Positions 33,201 to 44,860 of a stretch of DNA of 64,000 nucleotides are shown piece by piece. Numbering within the stretch: position 1 is the first letter of the stretch; each line of letters starts with the position of its first letter. Position numbers and translations under genes: made by a program. The DNA is from Nematostella vectensis (lineage: Eukaryota > Cnidaria > Anthozoa > Actiniaria > Edwardsiidae). The notes beneath the pieces were generated by a model. It searched no databases and was not told the origin of the DNA. It worked only from the letters and a program-made list of their open reading frames with translations. The DNA lies in NCBI RefSeq assembly GCF_932526225.1, contig NC_064035.1, positions 9,783,296-9,847,295 on the forward strand, given 5' to 3'.

Positions 33201-34152
33201 AATGGAGGTAGCCAATAGTACTTTAGTAAGAAATTAATATTTTGGGTAGAGATACCACTGCACGCAAATGGAAAACAGATTTCTTTTGAGATAAAAATCA
33301 AATAACATACGATTGAAGTATAAAGGTTGGTTCTCACTTGGACGTAATCGCAAGCGGAACGCAGACAGTTTTCTTATTCTCATTAGAATATAAGCGCATA
33401 ATGGGTATTGGGAGAAACCTTAAGCTATTTGGGTGATTTCAGGAGGATGGAGTTGAGTGTCTTTATTCCATGTTTAGAAATCTGTTTGCTGACGAAGGAA
33501 GCGCGTCGCGTGGCATCCGTGCGAGCGGCCACCACGTGCGATGTATATAGCCTGTCTGCCACCCACTTCCACGAGGTCCTGCAAGATTACCCGGAGATGA
33601 AGTCCGTGCTAGAGGAAGTAGCCAAGGAGAGACTCTCGCGACTAGGGCTCAAACCGAAACTCTCTGAGATACAAGTCTCAAAAGACCACAAAAGGTACAC
33701 TCTGCTAGCATCCAATGGTTAAATCAGAATAGCTAAAATCTGCTCCTATAGTGTAGATACTTGATTAACATAATTGATTATCGAAATATGCATTAACCTA
33801 TATCATACTGATATCCATGACAGAATGCGGCCATTACTTATCTAATATAATCGTTTTCAGATCCGTATTTGAGTTTGAAGATGGCCATGAAAACATCCCT
33901 CTTACACTACCGCTTACGCCTGCTCCTGAACCGAGCGCGGAACCAGCTGATGTAGGAACATCTTTGTTTGTCCCCAAAAAAGGAAAAGTTGGCGGTGTCC
34001 TAACCCAAGCATTTATCAAATCTGTCGCCCCTGGACTCGCGTCTTTCGTAGAACACAAACACCACTATTCCGTTGATCTCTCCGACGACAACAGTGATAA
34101 TGACGAAGTGGAGATGGACGAGGATGTTCTTGCTCTCATCGCAGACTTCTAA
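30222..34152 (+). CDS. HCN-type hyperpolarization/cyclic-nucleotide-gated cation channel
   Basis: Eight coding exons total 2130 nt, 709 aa: 30222-30384, 30450-31147, 31251-31400, 31537-31755, 32376-32522, 32789-33032, 33478-33694, 33861-34152. The product is a plasma-membrane tetrameric cation channel. Exon 2 holds the HCN N-terminal domain ('GVIHPFSTFRWYWD'), S1-S3 and the S4 voltage sensor ('RALRILKLAKLLSLLRLLRV'). Exon 3 holds S5. Exon 4 holds the pore with CIGYG at residues 358-362, the HCN form of the filter, and S6. Exons 5-7 hold the C-linker and cyclic-nucleotide-binding domain with 'FGEICLLTK' and 'ARRVASVRA' (about 539-557), including the phosphate-binding Arg. The C-tail is short and acidic. 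The ATG at 30222 is the first in frame; an upstream exon cannot be excluded. Confidence 0.92.
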
Positions 34153-35566
34153 TCCTCACTAGTTAATTCTTCCTTTATTAATCGCCAGAGAAGTAAATTA
34201 CCTCAACCAATCACCAATTTTCTCAGTAATCGTCCGTGTACTAGTATGACGCATTATTACTACTTAAGTTTCAATTTGTCATTGTCTTCTGAACATTTCC
34301 AACTTAAAATCATTTCTATTCTACCGATAAAAGACTCACTTGTTTTGGAATACCTGTACCTGTTTTGAAATTAATGATTCTGTAAAATTGGAAAACCGAT
34401 ATTGTTGGGTAACGAGCAGATTTAAGCTCTATCGCAATAGCTCATGTTTACCGATAGCATTTTGCGCACCTCTCCTTAGCCAAATTGCATAGCGTATGCA
34501 AAGCAGATTGCTCTACTGCGCTGTATGGTTTTATCCGAATATTGGGGTATGTGGTAAATAATGCCTGAGTTCATTTTGATATTCTTTAGAGCTTGACCGA
34601 TGTAGGAGTAAATACTGTAGGTTCATCTGGTATTTTGGGTATTGTCAATATTGCTGACTTGTTGCCCTATAACCTGGATAGCTAGTACTAGCTATATCAA
34701 ATGCACACAATGTCGCGGTTCACTTTTTTAATGAGATGATTTATTTGTACACAAATACGTTTGCAGAGTATGAAATACCAGCAAAAAAAAAAACAATCAA
34801 ATGCGGGGCATCCGGCCGCATTTTCAATCGTTTTATAAAATCTAATCACATGAAATTGCGAGGCGAGGTCTAATTCGTTGATGCCCATACTGCTACTAGG
34901 GTGTTTCCCAAAGAACCTCGACCCATTTGTTAGGTAAAATAACAGCCTGATCATAAAAATGTTTATGTACCGAAATAGGGGAGGAGGTGGGTCGTATTTA
35001 GGACAGTTTAACTGTTAACAGATGAGAGCTGGCGAAACACTTCCCCGGAATTCCATACCCCATCTGCCAGCCAGCCGAAATTCATTCATATAAATACTAT
35101 TCACAAAGCGCGCACGGCTGGGTGAGGAGGGGTCCACCAGGCACTGTATGGATGGATATTCCTGGACATCTACTGGATTGATCTACTTCACAGACAAACA
35201 TAAGTATGTCTGTATAGTATGGTAGAAAGCGACCCTCACGTCGCCTCGATCGCATCGAGGCTGTTTTGACGATGTAGCGCGTCCGTTTTGGCGGATTCAA
35301 TTTCGCTAAAAGAAGACAGAGCACGCGTTAATCAAATGGCAGGGAAAAGGTATTCAGGAGGAGCAAAGAAATGGATTCACAAGTATGAAAATTGAGTGTA
35401 AAAAAAAATCCCTTCGGTAATTAACAAAAATATCTCATTTTTGCGCGAGTCGAGTTGCGTGACTTTTGTTCATGACACGCTGTGACGTCTTCTGTGCATC
35501 TATTAGAGGACAGATGCACGCAAAAATGAGATCTGTTTTTTACAACAATAAAAATGTTCTCTTAGA
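34153..35566. other. Intergenic region between HCN channel and EPC genes
   Basis: Convergent 3' flanks of the plus-strand channel gene and the minus-strand EPC gene. TTTATT at 34740-34745 is a possible minus-strand polyadenylation signal for EPC, though about 1.1 kb from its stop. No supported coding was found in the short frames here. Confidence 0.4.
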
Positions 35567-35632
35567 CTCCGTCCCCACGTTTCCAAAAAGGTTTCGTTTT
35601 CAAACGAAAACGGATACGTGGGGACGGGGTCT
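35567..35632. repeat. Short foldback (MITE-like) repeat
   Basis: The outer arms 'ccgtccccacgt' and 'acgtggggacgg' are inverted, and an inner pair 'ttcgttttc' / 'gaaaacg' surrounds the centre. The whole folds into a hairpin of about 65 bases. The 'cgttttcaaacgaaaacg' core is common in animal MITEs. It lies just 3' of the EPC stop codon and may be in its 3' UTR. Confidence 0.6.
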
Positions 35633-35823
35633 TACATTTCACTTTCGTTTTTTGGGAGGGCGCGCGCATGCTGATGCCAAGCCAGCGTGTGTCCTTATAA
35701 CACATGGTCCCTCGACCAATCAGAGCGCGCGATTTACGAGTGTCGTTGTAGAAAGACCAATAAAACATACACGAGGGAGACCTTCAGACAGACAGACTCC
35801 GACGGACACACACGACAGAGACC

Positions 35824-38800
35824 TCACCTTAGACTGATGCTGATATTGGAGAGACTTGTGGATTTCAGCGCGTTTGTGCCGCCAGGTGCGTTGACCGCCG
35901 TCGGCGAAAATGGTGCATTCCCACGTACAAGACTATTCGACAATAACTGACTAGAAGTGCTTGAATTGAGAGGAAAGTTCAAGGCATAGACAGCTTTCAT
36001 GGGTGCAGTGGAATAGGCGCTCTTGGTGGGAGTTCCACCAGATTGGTTACTCGTCCATGCCCCATACGAGGTTAAAGTACTTTGTGTTTGACCCGCAATT
36101 GGTCCATTAGGCAAAGAATGTCGACTTGCAGTAGATAAATTTAAACCGACTTTGCCATTGCTAGGGGATGTGTTTAGTGAGAATTTAGAGCGTGGCTGTG
36201 AAGAGAAGCTCCTATGCAGTCTTGGTCGCGGTTGACCGCTGCTTGTAACGTCAGAGTTTAAGTCATGATTGTTCGATGTAGATAATTCCGCTTGTGATGT
36301 CGGCGTTCTTGTGGGCGATTTCGGACGATAATGCGGTCTAAAATTCAAGATAGAGTGATATGATTAGAACATTACCTTAAGTGAAAGCCACACATAACAG
36401 TATCGCCTTTGAGCATGACAGATCCTATCAGTAACCCTTGTGAGATGTATACTTACATGGTTAGTTTTTTCCAGCCAGTCAAATGGTCGTAAGGAAAAAG
36501 CCCATTAGGTAAATTGAGTGTTGATGACGATGAGGCATTCAGTAAGGACTCTAGATCATCTAAGTTTTCAGAAAGTGGAGTCCAGGCACGATCAAAGTAG
36601 ATCCTGTAAATCAATGGGATATGTACAAAAAATTAGAGATTGTTAATCGAGGGTTCAGTTAAGTAGGGATGAAAAAACCTGTTTGCATTGTGGCTAATCG
36701 ACAGCCACCTTTTATTTGAAGCTTTTTGCCAAAAATAATGGATTTGGGCAAATTATCTTGCCCAAAGACTAGCACATTCTACCTATGTATTTCAGTCGAA
36801 CACCAGTTTTTGGTGTATTGTATTTAATCTTCTGGTTCACGATCACGACGATTTGGGCTTTTTGTATTTATTCAAGCATTTAAAAGATTGTCATACCTTC
36901 CTCCTCTGCCTACTCTGCGGCGTGCGAATCCTATCAGTCTCTTTGGCGATGATATCGAAGTGCAACTATATCTAAATCTCTTATCACCAAGGCCTCCTTC
37001 TGAAGGGTCAGACCATGGATATGGCATCGGAGAATCAAATCGTGGCTGCAAAAGAACAAAGTTCTTTAGATACACTGTCCTGGTGGATAAATTCTAAAAT
37101 TTGTTTGCAAAAATAGACATTTATGTGACAGGTATAACTATGTTTGTATGTACAACAGTGAACTCCTTCAGGCATAAATCAAGGTTAAAAGGCAGGTACC
37201 CTTTTTTTTATTAGGGTGGCAACTGCAGTTTTAAAAGACCAAGTTTTTATTCATATGGCAGCTGAAGCTCACCGGTAAGTATTTGACACCCTTTTTCCTT
37301 TTGAAAGCAAAACGACCATCTGGGTTGTCCTCATCTTCTTCAGGCTCTGATGGAAGCTCCATCTAAAAGAGCGAATGGTCATTTTAACCCAGATACATAT
37401 AATCTTACATATATGGATATGGTTATTGCATCAAGTCTTTTAAATCATACCAAAGTGGGTGAAAGAGGGCCAAGGTCATCTTCATTCTCACTGAAAATGG
37501 CTTGTCCTTCAGAATGAACATGAGCCATTCTTCCACTTTTGTACCTCTTGAAGCTGGTACAATAACAAACAGCAATTAATGAATACACCTAAAGAATATC
37601 TCAATACATATTAAGTAGCTAGAATGGTTATATTTAACAATTGCTTCTTTTTGGTTGTAGAAATTCAAAGCAAGTTCTTTACCCTGCTTCAAGATAGTAG
37701 TTGTCATTCTTATGAAGTCTAGCTCTCTCCTCTTGTTTCCGTTTCTTCCAAATTTCAATGTCTTTACCACCCTCGGTGTTGGAGCCAGGAGTAAGGTTTT
37801 CTCCATGAACACTGGAGACGGGTACAGAGAGGTTGTTGGCTGGTGGCTGATAGCGAATCAGGTCAAGACACTGCTGTAGAATCTGTCCCGTGAAGTCACC
37901 GGCAGCATAGCTATAAAACAAAGGAGATCAGATTCAAAAAATGCCTACAGGCCATAATTATCATGACACTAATACAAAGCAAGTACAAGGCAACCTTACC
38001 GTTTTTCAAATATCTCCACAGTCAAGGCCAGCATGTCCTTTTTTGTCTGCTCTCTTCTCTTTACCATATCAAGGATAGTGCTATGGTTAAACAACAAAAT
38101 TAAATACATGTACAGTAACCCTGGCCAAGGTTTTAACCACACCTTCTCGTCAAAATGATATAATGCCCTTATTCAGTACAGTATCAGTTATAATGTCAAT
38201 ACACCAAAAACAAATTTTCGTCTTTAATAAGACTTCTTCAGGGCAGACATCTTATATTAGATGTAGGGGTGCTATTGGTAGGGTACCTATGGTGGCTTAT
38301 AGGAAACCTAGGAGTTTAAAGGATATATTTTTGAGTCTGCCCTGAAGAAGTCTTATTAAAGACGAAAATTTGGCAGAGTCGATTTCCAGTTTTTGGTGTA
38401 TTGTATTCATTGTTCTGGTACGAGATCGCGACAGTTTGGGCTTTTTGATTCTATCAGTTATAATGTCATTATAGTAAAAACTCAACTGCTTTTATGCCAT
38501 GTACTATATACCATGTACCATGTACTGTAATTTACCATGCTCTCTTGAGGTCCCGCCTTAACTTGAGCATCCTCTCATATCCTGCCTCATCATTTTTGCG
38601 ATTCTGTTGAGAAACAAAATACACCAAATGACTTACACAATTGCAAAGGATCACATCATACATTCTAGCAGAATAACTACTATGTGGTCAAAGTTTTCTC
38701 AACGATTAGGCTAAAAATTTAACAGTTAACTCGAACATAAGAAGCATCAATCACTAAATTGCACATACCTTCCTAGTTTGCATTTTTTCTGTTCTTCTAC

Positions 38801-41800
38801 GAAATGCAACATAGGGGTCGCTGACTGAGGTGCCATCTCTCTTTTCAGCTCTTACTTGCGGTATTAGACAGATTGCTGGGTCCGACTGGGCACACAAGAA
38901 ATCATAAATTAATAATTTAAACAACCAAAACATTTTAAAAGAAACAGCCTTATCAATAAATCATAGATTAATCAATTCGTCAATCAAATCAAACAATAAA
39001 AAAACTACTGTATCCTCTTGATCATTTAAACAGCCAATCATTTGGACAGTCAATCAATCAGTCAGGAAGTTAACCAATCAGTCTATTGGTGGTCAGTCAG
39101 TCAACCAATTAGTCTATTGGTCAGCAATCCGTCAACCAATAAGTCTATTGGTTAGTCAGTCAGTCAACCAATCAGTCTATTGGTGGGTCAGTCAACCAAT
39201 TAATCTTTTGGTGGGTCAGTCAACCAATCAGTCGGTCGGTCAGTCAACCAATCAGTCTATTGGTCAGTGAATCCGTCAACCAATCAGTCTATTGGTTAGC
39301 CAGTCAGTCAACCAATCAGTCTATTTGTGGGTCGGTACGTCAACCAATCAGCCTATTGGTGGGTCGGTCAGTCAACCAATCAGCCTATTGGTGGGTCGGC
39401 TGGTCGGTCGGTGGGTTGGTCAGTGGGTCAGTCGGTCAGCCAGTCAGTCAATCAATCATTAGCATTATTACAAACAAGGTGAAACAGCCTGGCAGTTTAA
39501 CCCATTCGCTCCTGAAATAATAGCGCGCGATTCACCCTCTCCCTGGGAGTTTTCATGAGTTTTGCAAATTCGCTCAAGAAAACAAAACACATATGCGCAG
39601 TAAATTGTGAGACAATATTACATAAAAGCAAATAGTGCATCTTATTCAGAAAAAGATGAGGAATCCGATGTTGTAAAAATTAATCTGTAAAGAACTAGGA
39701 AAATATAAAAACTAGACGATTATTTAACAAGTTTATTGAAATTTTATCAATTTAGTGAACACGAAGAAACAAAACACAACTTCTTATGACAAAATTATTT
39801 TTTTAATAAATACATAAATCAATACAATATTTTAAATAAATGTACTCGCAGTATTCCTGAATACATTCCGTGAGTTTATTTCATAGATAAGATTTGAAGA
39901 CTTGGTAAAACAAAGACATTTTATCAACCAGTTTTAAGATTTCAAAGTGCGTGTTCTGGACACAGCGACGGTTGAAATTTCTATTGATGTTTCATGTTTA
40001 GAGAACACAATCTTAGTGCTCTCCGTGGATTTCCTAAACTCACAATTAGTTCACAACATTTTCAATGCATTATCAACTGAAAGTATTGATTACTTATTGA
40101 TTTTCCTTAATTTTATTTACCAAGAACGGAGGAATATAGAATTGATTCAAATCGTTTGCACGGATTTTGTTAGTCAAATCTATCGTTCTCAAACAGAGCA
40201 AAAATAGAACATGCAAAATATTCGGTATATCCATCTAAAAAACCCTTTGTGACAGCCTTGTTGCCTTGCAGATGTTGTGTGATCCAGTAAAGGTTATTTT
40301 TGTACCATTTTGACCTCATGAAATGAGTATTTTGAAATAAGAGCAACCACACGTGGTCTAATTATTGAATTCACACAGGCCTGATTTAGCCAAAATAAAT
40401 ATCATGATACAGGTCTTACTGTATCACAAAAATAAGAAGCCTCCATCCATACAGCAGACTTTTAGTGGGTAAATAATTCATTCTCACCAGACTAGAGGCA
40501 GTGTACTTCTTGAAACATGGCAAAATCTCCACTGTGAGACTCCAAGAGTTAAATTTCACTGTCAGAATCCCGCGTGAACTCAGATGTCTTTACGCACTAT
40601 TCCCTGTCATTTTTCATTAAAACGGTCCTCTCATGGGCTGTAATTATCCTCTCTGGAACTATCGTGTCAAGTTTTCTAATTATCTTTCCTTACCAAGCCT
40701 TGAAAGCGAGAAAATAATGAAAGTATTGCGATTTTCAAGGGCTACCGGGTCTCTAAGAATTCAACATGGCGGTCGCGCGAGACAAGTGATTTCACTACAA
40801 GGCATTTTTCTATTGTTCGGTTGCTAGGAGATGCGCAAAAGAGCTCATTTGATTGGTCAATTCTTTGTCATGCTCCAGTTGAATTTGCAAAAGCTTTACT
40901 CGCCAGGGAGGGGAGCTAGAGAGGTTTATCTTGCGTGCGCTAAAAACGGCCGGTACAGGCCGGTTCAGGGAAAAAAGCAGGTTTTTCCAACGGCCGGTAC
41001 AGGCCGGTTCAGGGGTCAATGGGTTAAACAGCAACAAATGCAAGAACAAAAATGAAAAAAAAAACTCACAAGTTTTTGTCTTTTCTTTGACCAATACTCA
41101 AACACAGGCTTCATTAGGTCTTCAGAGCTTTTCAGGAGAGATTTGGCTTCATTGTAAGTCATTGCTTGAGCACCCATTCCTTTCTCAAGAGTGTCAATCA
41201 TTTCTTCAAACTTGAGGTGTGTGATCATTTCCTGTTAAATTACAATTTCATAAATTCCTACAATAGTAGTAAGTTGTAAGATTAAATGATGGGAAAGTAA
41301 CCCGATACAGACTCCATCAAGCAATGGAGATCAAGCGCCCGTCACCTTTTTCTTGTTAAAATTCTTGAGCCACTCTTCATCCTCCGAGTCAAGATCATAA
41401 TCAGGAACGTCTTCCTCCAGGCCACAAGCTTAACATGGAAATCATATAAATTAAGATCCTGTATTGGTAGCCTTTCAGAGGCCTAACAGTGGGAGGGTGT
41501 TTGCCGACGATATAAAACCAAAATTAGCCACTTTCTTGCTTTAAATAATTTCCAACTGGAAACTGGAAGGTAAATAATTTTAGTTCCATCGGAACTGATC
41601 AAATTTGATGAAAAAAAAAAAAAGGTGAAAAGTTGAGACCATGGACCAGACTACTGCACACAAAAAACACAGCAAACCGCAAGAAACTCTGCTCTGTAAG
41701 CGGTGTGCACATTTCCATAAAAACCTGTGACTTTTTTAAGCAGTTAATGTAAATTTTTCTGAGTTAATTACTGGGTTAACCTTGAAACAAGATTAGCTAA

Positions 41801-42792
41801 TCAATATCATTACCACTTCTTATCAGTGTTTTGCTTGTAAGAAGCCGCTCCAGAGTAACACTCTCAAGTATTAGACATTATAACAAAACTAAGTCCTTAT
41901 GGCAGAACAGGCTTATTTCCAACTGAAATCATACACTGATGTACCTTGTACATGGATATACTGCTTTGGTTGTTTGAATGATGCTTTGTATAGATTGGGC
42001 ACATTTTTCATTTCTTCACTTTCCGGAGTAGGAATTACAAGCTGTTGTGTATCTCCATAAACTTGTTGTGCAGATATGGCTCGTTGTAGATGGTGTTCCT
42101 AAAGAAGGGTGCAAAAATCCACAACATTAACAATTAGACTCATCTTGGACAGGAAGTGGTATGCTGTTGCAATCTATAATAATAAAAAAGAAACTCTAAG
42201 TATCAAAATCTGCCTCAAACCAATAAGAAAAAATATATATATTAAAATCTAAGTTAAAAAATTATAAAACAAAGATATGTAGAGTACTTGACAGTTATCT
42301 AAGTAACAATTTTCAAATATAAATTTATATATATATTTTTTTTGTAAATATCAGCGGAAATTCTATTAAATCTGGTATATTTCCTGTCCCAAGTTTAATA
42401 GTATTCAAAAATGGCGGGGTTTTCGCTACTAGATCACGTGAATGAGGTCACTTAAAACGAGCGTAAAAAGCTGCAAATACATCGATATAGTGTCCTGTTC
42501 ATAATCCAAGTAACATAATTGAGTGCACTTTTGAACAGATTTTGCATAGCATTAACCTCTTCCAACTCGGGACAATATAGGGCTTTATACGAAGAAATTA
42601 GTAAAGTTGGAAAGTTGTTATTTTCCATAATATACACACCGATTCCTCCTCTTTCTCCATTCCGGTCGGCATCTGAGGAACTGCGCGGTTGATGGTGGTG
42701 AATTCCGTCAGGTCCGGCAGTTCCTCGGCTTGGTAGACCGGCAGGGCCTTATTGGAGTCGAGCTGCCGAGCCCTGAATGACAATTTACTCAT
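35824..42792 (-). CDS. EPC: Enhancer of polycomb homolog
   Basis: Thirteen coding exons on the minus strand (2049 nt, ~682 aa): 42792-42640, 42098-41945, 41428-41346, 41231-41070, 38885-38769, 38603-38536, 38080-38000, 37910-37683, 37553-37451, 37362-37273, 37045-36897, 36603-36457, 36337-35824. The product is a nuclear scaffold of the NuA4/TIP60 histone acetyltransferase complex (family knowledge). The EPL1 domain is clear: 'MSKLSFRARQLDSNKALPV', 'INRAVPQMPTGMEKEEES', 'DYDLDSEDEEWL', 'DPYVAFRRRTEKMQTRK', then 'IGFARRRVGRGGR' in exon 11. The C-terminal exon is Ser/Pro/Asn-rich and low complexity. The stop (TGA 35826-35824) sits within 'aag|gtgagg', a donor-like sequence, so a further 3' exon is possible. 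Vertebrate EPC1/2 are longer (~810 aa), mainly in the tail. Confidence 0.93.
36800..36870 (+). repeat. Interspersed repeat shared with 38385-38455
   Basis: 'ccagtttttggtgtattgta' followed by t..t..ttctggt..acgatc and 'tttgggctttttg' occurs here and again at about 38388-38450, both within EPC introns and in the same orientation. The second copy is attached to the hammerhead-like motif, which suggests both are ends of one retroelement family. Confidence 0.7.
38193..38460. repeat. Inverted pair with hammerhead-like motif (possible Penelope-like element end)
   Basis: A ~35 bp sequence at 38214-38248 recurs inverted at 38333-38368. Its sense form contains CCTGAAGAAGTC, a small stem (gtctt/aagac) and GACGAAA, resembling the hammerhead core CUGANGA...GAAA. 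At the second copy 'tctgcc' before and 'ggcaga' after the core can pair as an outer stem. An extra A between CTGAAGA and the stem is atypical. Penelope-like retroelements are known to carry hammerhead motifs in repeated terminal segments. No reverse transcriptase remnant was found. Confidence 0.45.
39060..39455 (+). repeat. CCAAT/ATTGG minisatellite in EPC intron 4
   Basis: About ten imperfect units of roughly 30-40 bases, each built from 'gtcagtcaaccaatcagtct' followed by attggt and a gggtcggt-type spacer. Each unit has CCAAT and, seven bases on, its inverse ATTGG, so every unit is a small inverted repeat. Variable spacing and point changes suggest expansion by slippage. Confidence 0.85.
39497..41027. 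mobile_element. piggyBac-like non-autonomous element in EPC intron 4
   Basis: TTAA occurs at both ends (39497-39500 and 41024-41027). The right end reverse-complemented reads CCCATTGACCCCTGAACCGG and the left CCCATTCGCTCCTGAA. The right end has a ~44 bp tandem duplication around 'acggccggtacaggccggtt' (about 40946 and 40990). The shared terminus and TTAA sites tie it to the 19343-20345 element. It is about 1.53 kb long and carries no transposase. Confidence 0.75.
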
Positions 42793-43810
42793 CTTGGTAC
42801 TTTCTCACCCGACGTGCGGCGCTCAAACTTGCAATTTACAACCCTGCACTAACAGCGCAGTCGATCAATTTTCTTCGAAGTGGAAATTAGGGGTGTCGAT
42901 CTAAAACATTGTGAGGTTATTGGTGTATAAAATCGCCTTTTAAGACGAATTTACGCGTATTTTCTTGTTGGGATCTCGATTTCTCGGATCCATCATGGCC
43001 GCCGAAAACAGCTCATGTAGTACATATTACCCGACATGCACCTCACCAAACATGTGCGTGCGCATGAATCTCATGTCAAATTCAGTTACCGCGGGCTCAT
43101 GCGCGCGCTTTTTTGTTCCCCGTTCTTTTGCAGAAACCATCTTTTTTTGTCTTTTCGGTGGTGTCTGATAACTGTGATAAAGAAGGTGATCCAAGTCGTC
43201 ATTCCCGCTAGAGTACGTCAAATGCAGAACTCCGTAAATAAAAAAAAGTGCCGTAAATAAATTTTGATCGTTTTAAAATTAGTTAAAAATAGTCCGAAAC
43301 GGCGAAGAGTTTCATAATATTTGTTTCCTACACCCAAAACAACGACAAAAATTTCGCGCGCGCGTAAAAAAAATGTAACAATACCTGAATTTTTTTTTGC
43401 TTCAAAATCTTTCCAGGGTCTCAGACACGCGCCTTGTATACCGCAGACAGATCCTAGGGATATTTTTTTCCGCCTTTTTACTTTACTCAACAGACATGTG
43501 TACGTTTTTTAATGTAAAACCACGTAAGAATGCTATCTGCCTGATTAAATCCATTATAATCCGCCAAACAATATCGACAATAAAATAGTCTTGTCCGGGA
43601 ACCTAAAGACCTAAATATTTTAATACAATGGCAATACAATACTGTATTACATCGTATTAGTATTTTATTATCGCGAGGCGTGACCAATGCGCTGCCCAAT
43701 TTCACCTCGGAACAAAATCATTTCGGAACCGAAATCATAACGACAAAGCAATATACGTGACCCCTGTAATTGAAAATTATTTTTCTTGAATTTATATAGC
43801 CTTTTGTTGC
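42793..43810. promoter_or_regulatory. 5' flank of EPC, intergenic
   Basis: The region upstream of the EPC start contains no recognisable gene; short frames in both strands overlap and look random. A 'catcatggccgccgaaaac' string at about 42991 resembles a YY1-type element. No TATA box is convincing. Confidence 0.35.
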
Positions 43811-44132
43811 AGGCCCGTACCCAGGATATTTTTGGGGGTGCGAATCCGAAAAAGTGGACTTAATTTTTCCGAAAGGTAAGGGGGGGGGGGAGTTTTCTGA
43901 TAAAAATCCGACCAACCCCTAAAGAACAAAAAGGGACTCTTTTATACCATTGCAGTATCTCCACGGGACTTTTACATCGGATCTAGCTACAAAAATGTTT
44001 GACTTTTAGATTTACCAGAATGATCTAGAATGCCTTTTTTTAAATTCAATTATGCTTTATAGTTTTCTCTACAAATAGCACGTCTATTGCGAAGCGGAAG
44101 TGGAATTTCCTCCCGGAGGGTACGGGCTGGTG
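43811..44132. mobile_element. Short MITE with CAGGCCCGTACCC-type ends
   Basis: The left end CAGGCCCGTACCCAGGATAT and the right end, reverse-complemented CAGCCCGTACCCTCC, form short imperfect inverted termini around ~320 bp. CAG starts suggest hAT. Flanks share only 'tgttg', so the target duplication is unsure. 44133-44860, the 5' flank of Cyclin Y, has no gene apart from its presumed promoter. Confidence 0.45.
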
Positions 44133-44860
44133 TTGTGGCATCCAGAGAAATCAGGCCAGTACTGCACGAACCATTGATTTGGTAATACAAAGTTCGCTCA
44201 TCCCAATATAAAAAAAAATCTTAATTAACAAATCCAACCGGAACGAACTTAGCATACCAACTCCCAGCCACCGCGAGCGTATTCTATGGTAATACTGTAT
44301 ATATTATCTACTAAATAAACGTGGCCAGCTTTTGGTCTTCATTTCCGTTATCAAGGTCTTCAAGAGCTAAAAGACTACAATAAGTTAATTCCCAGGGCAT
44401 ATAATAGGGAGACGTCAATCATGCGTACTGGACACCATTTTCACCGCCAGGGTAATAATTTTGCTTGCGCTTACAGTATAGCAAGTGAAAACAATCCAAA
44501 CATGTTTAAACTGATGGGTATATAGTCAAATGGGCCTAGAAATAATCGAAATTCAAGGAGGACGAAAACGGGTGGGATATGTATGACATACCCCATGGAT
44601 ATTCTTTTGCTTTGCCTGTGACGTCAATCCTACCTTATCAGCCAATCGCGTGCCAGTCTAACCTGTCGCCTGTTTGTTGTTCGTTCTATGGTGGGAATTC
44701 TTCAGCGATCTATCTAGTGACTTGACCCGGTTTTCAAGAGATTCTAAGTATTCATAAAGCCTTAATTCCTTGTCATGTAAATCATGGTTGGATGTACGAT
44801 CCTCTGCATGTGCCGGTGCACGGATATTTCGCCGCAGAAACTGTGAAGTTTGGCCATAGA

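Noticed and set aside
34697-34954. Minus-strand frame of 85 codons downstream of EPC
   Set aside because: Possible 3' UTR of EPC; composition is that of random AT-rich sequence and no homology is recognised.
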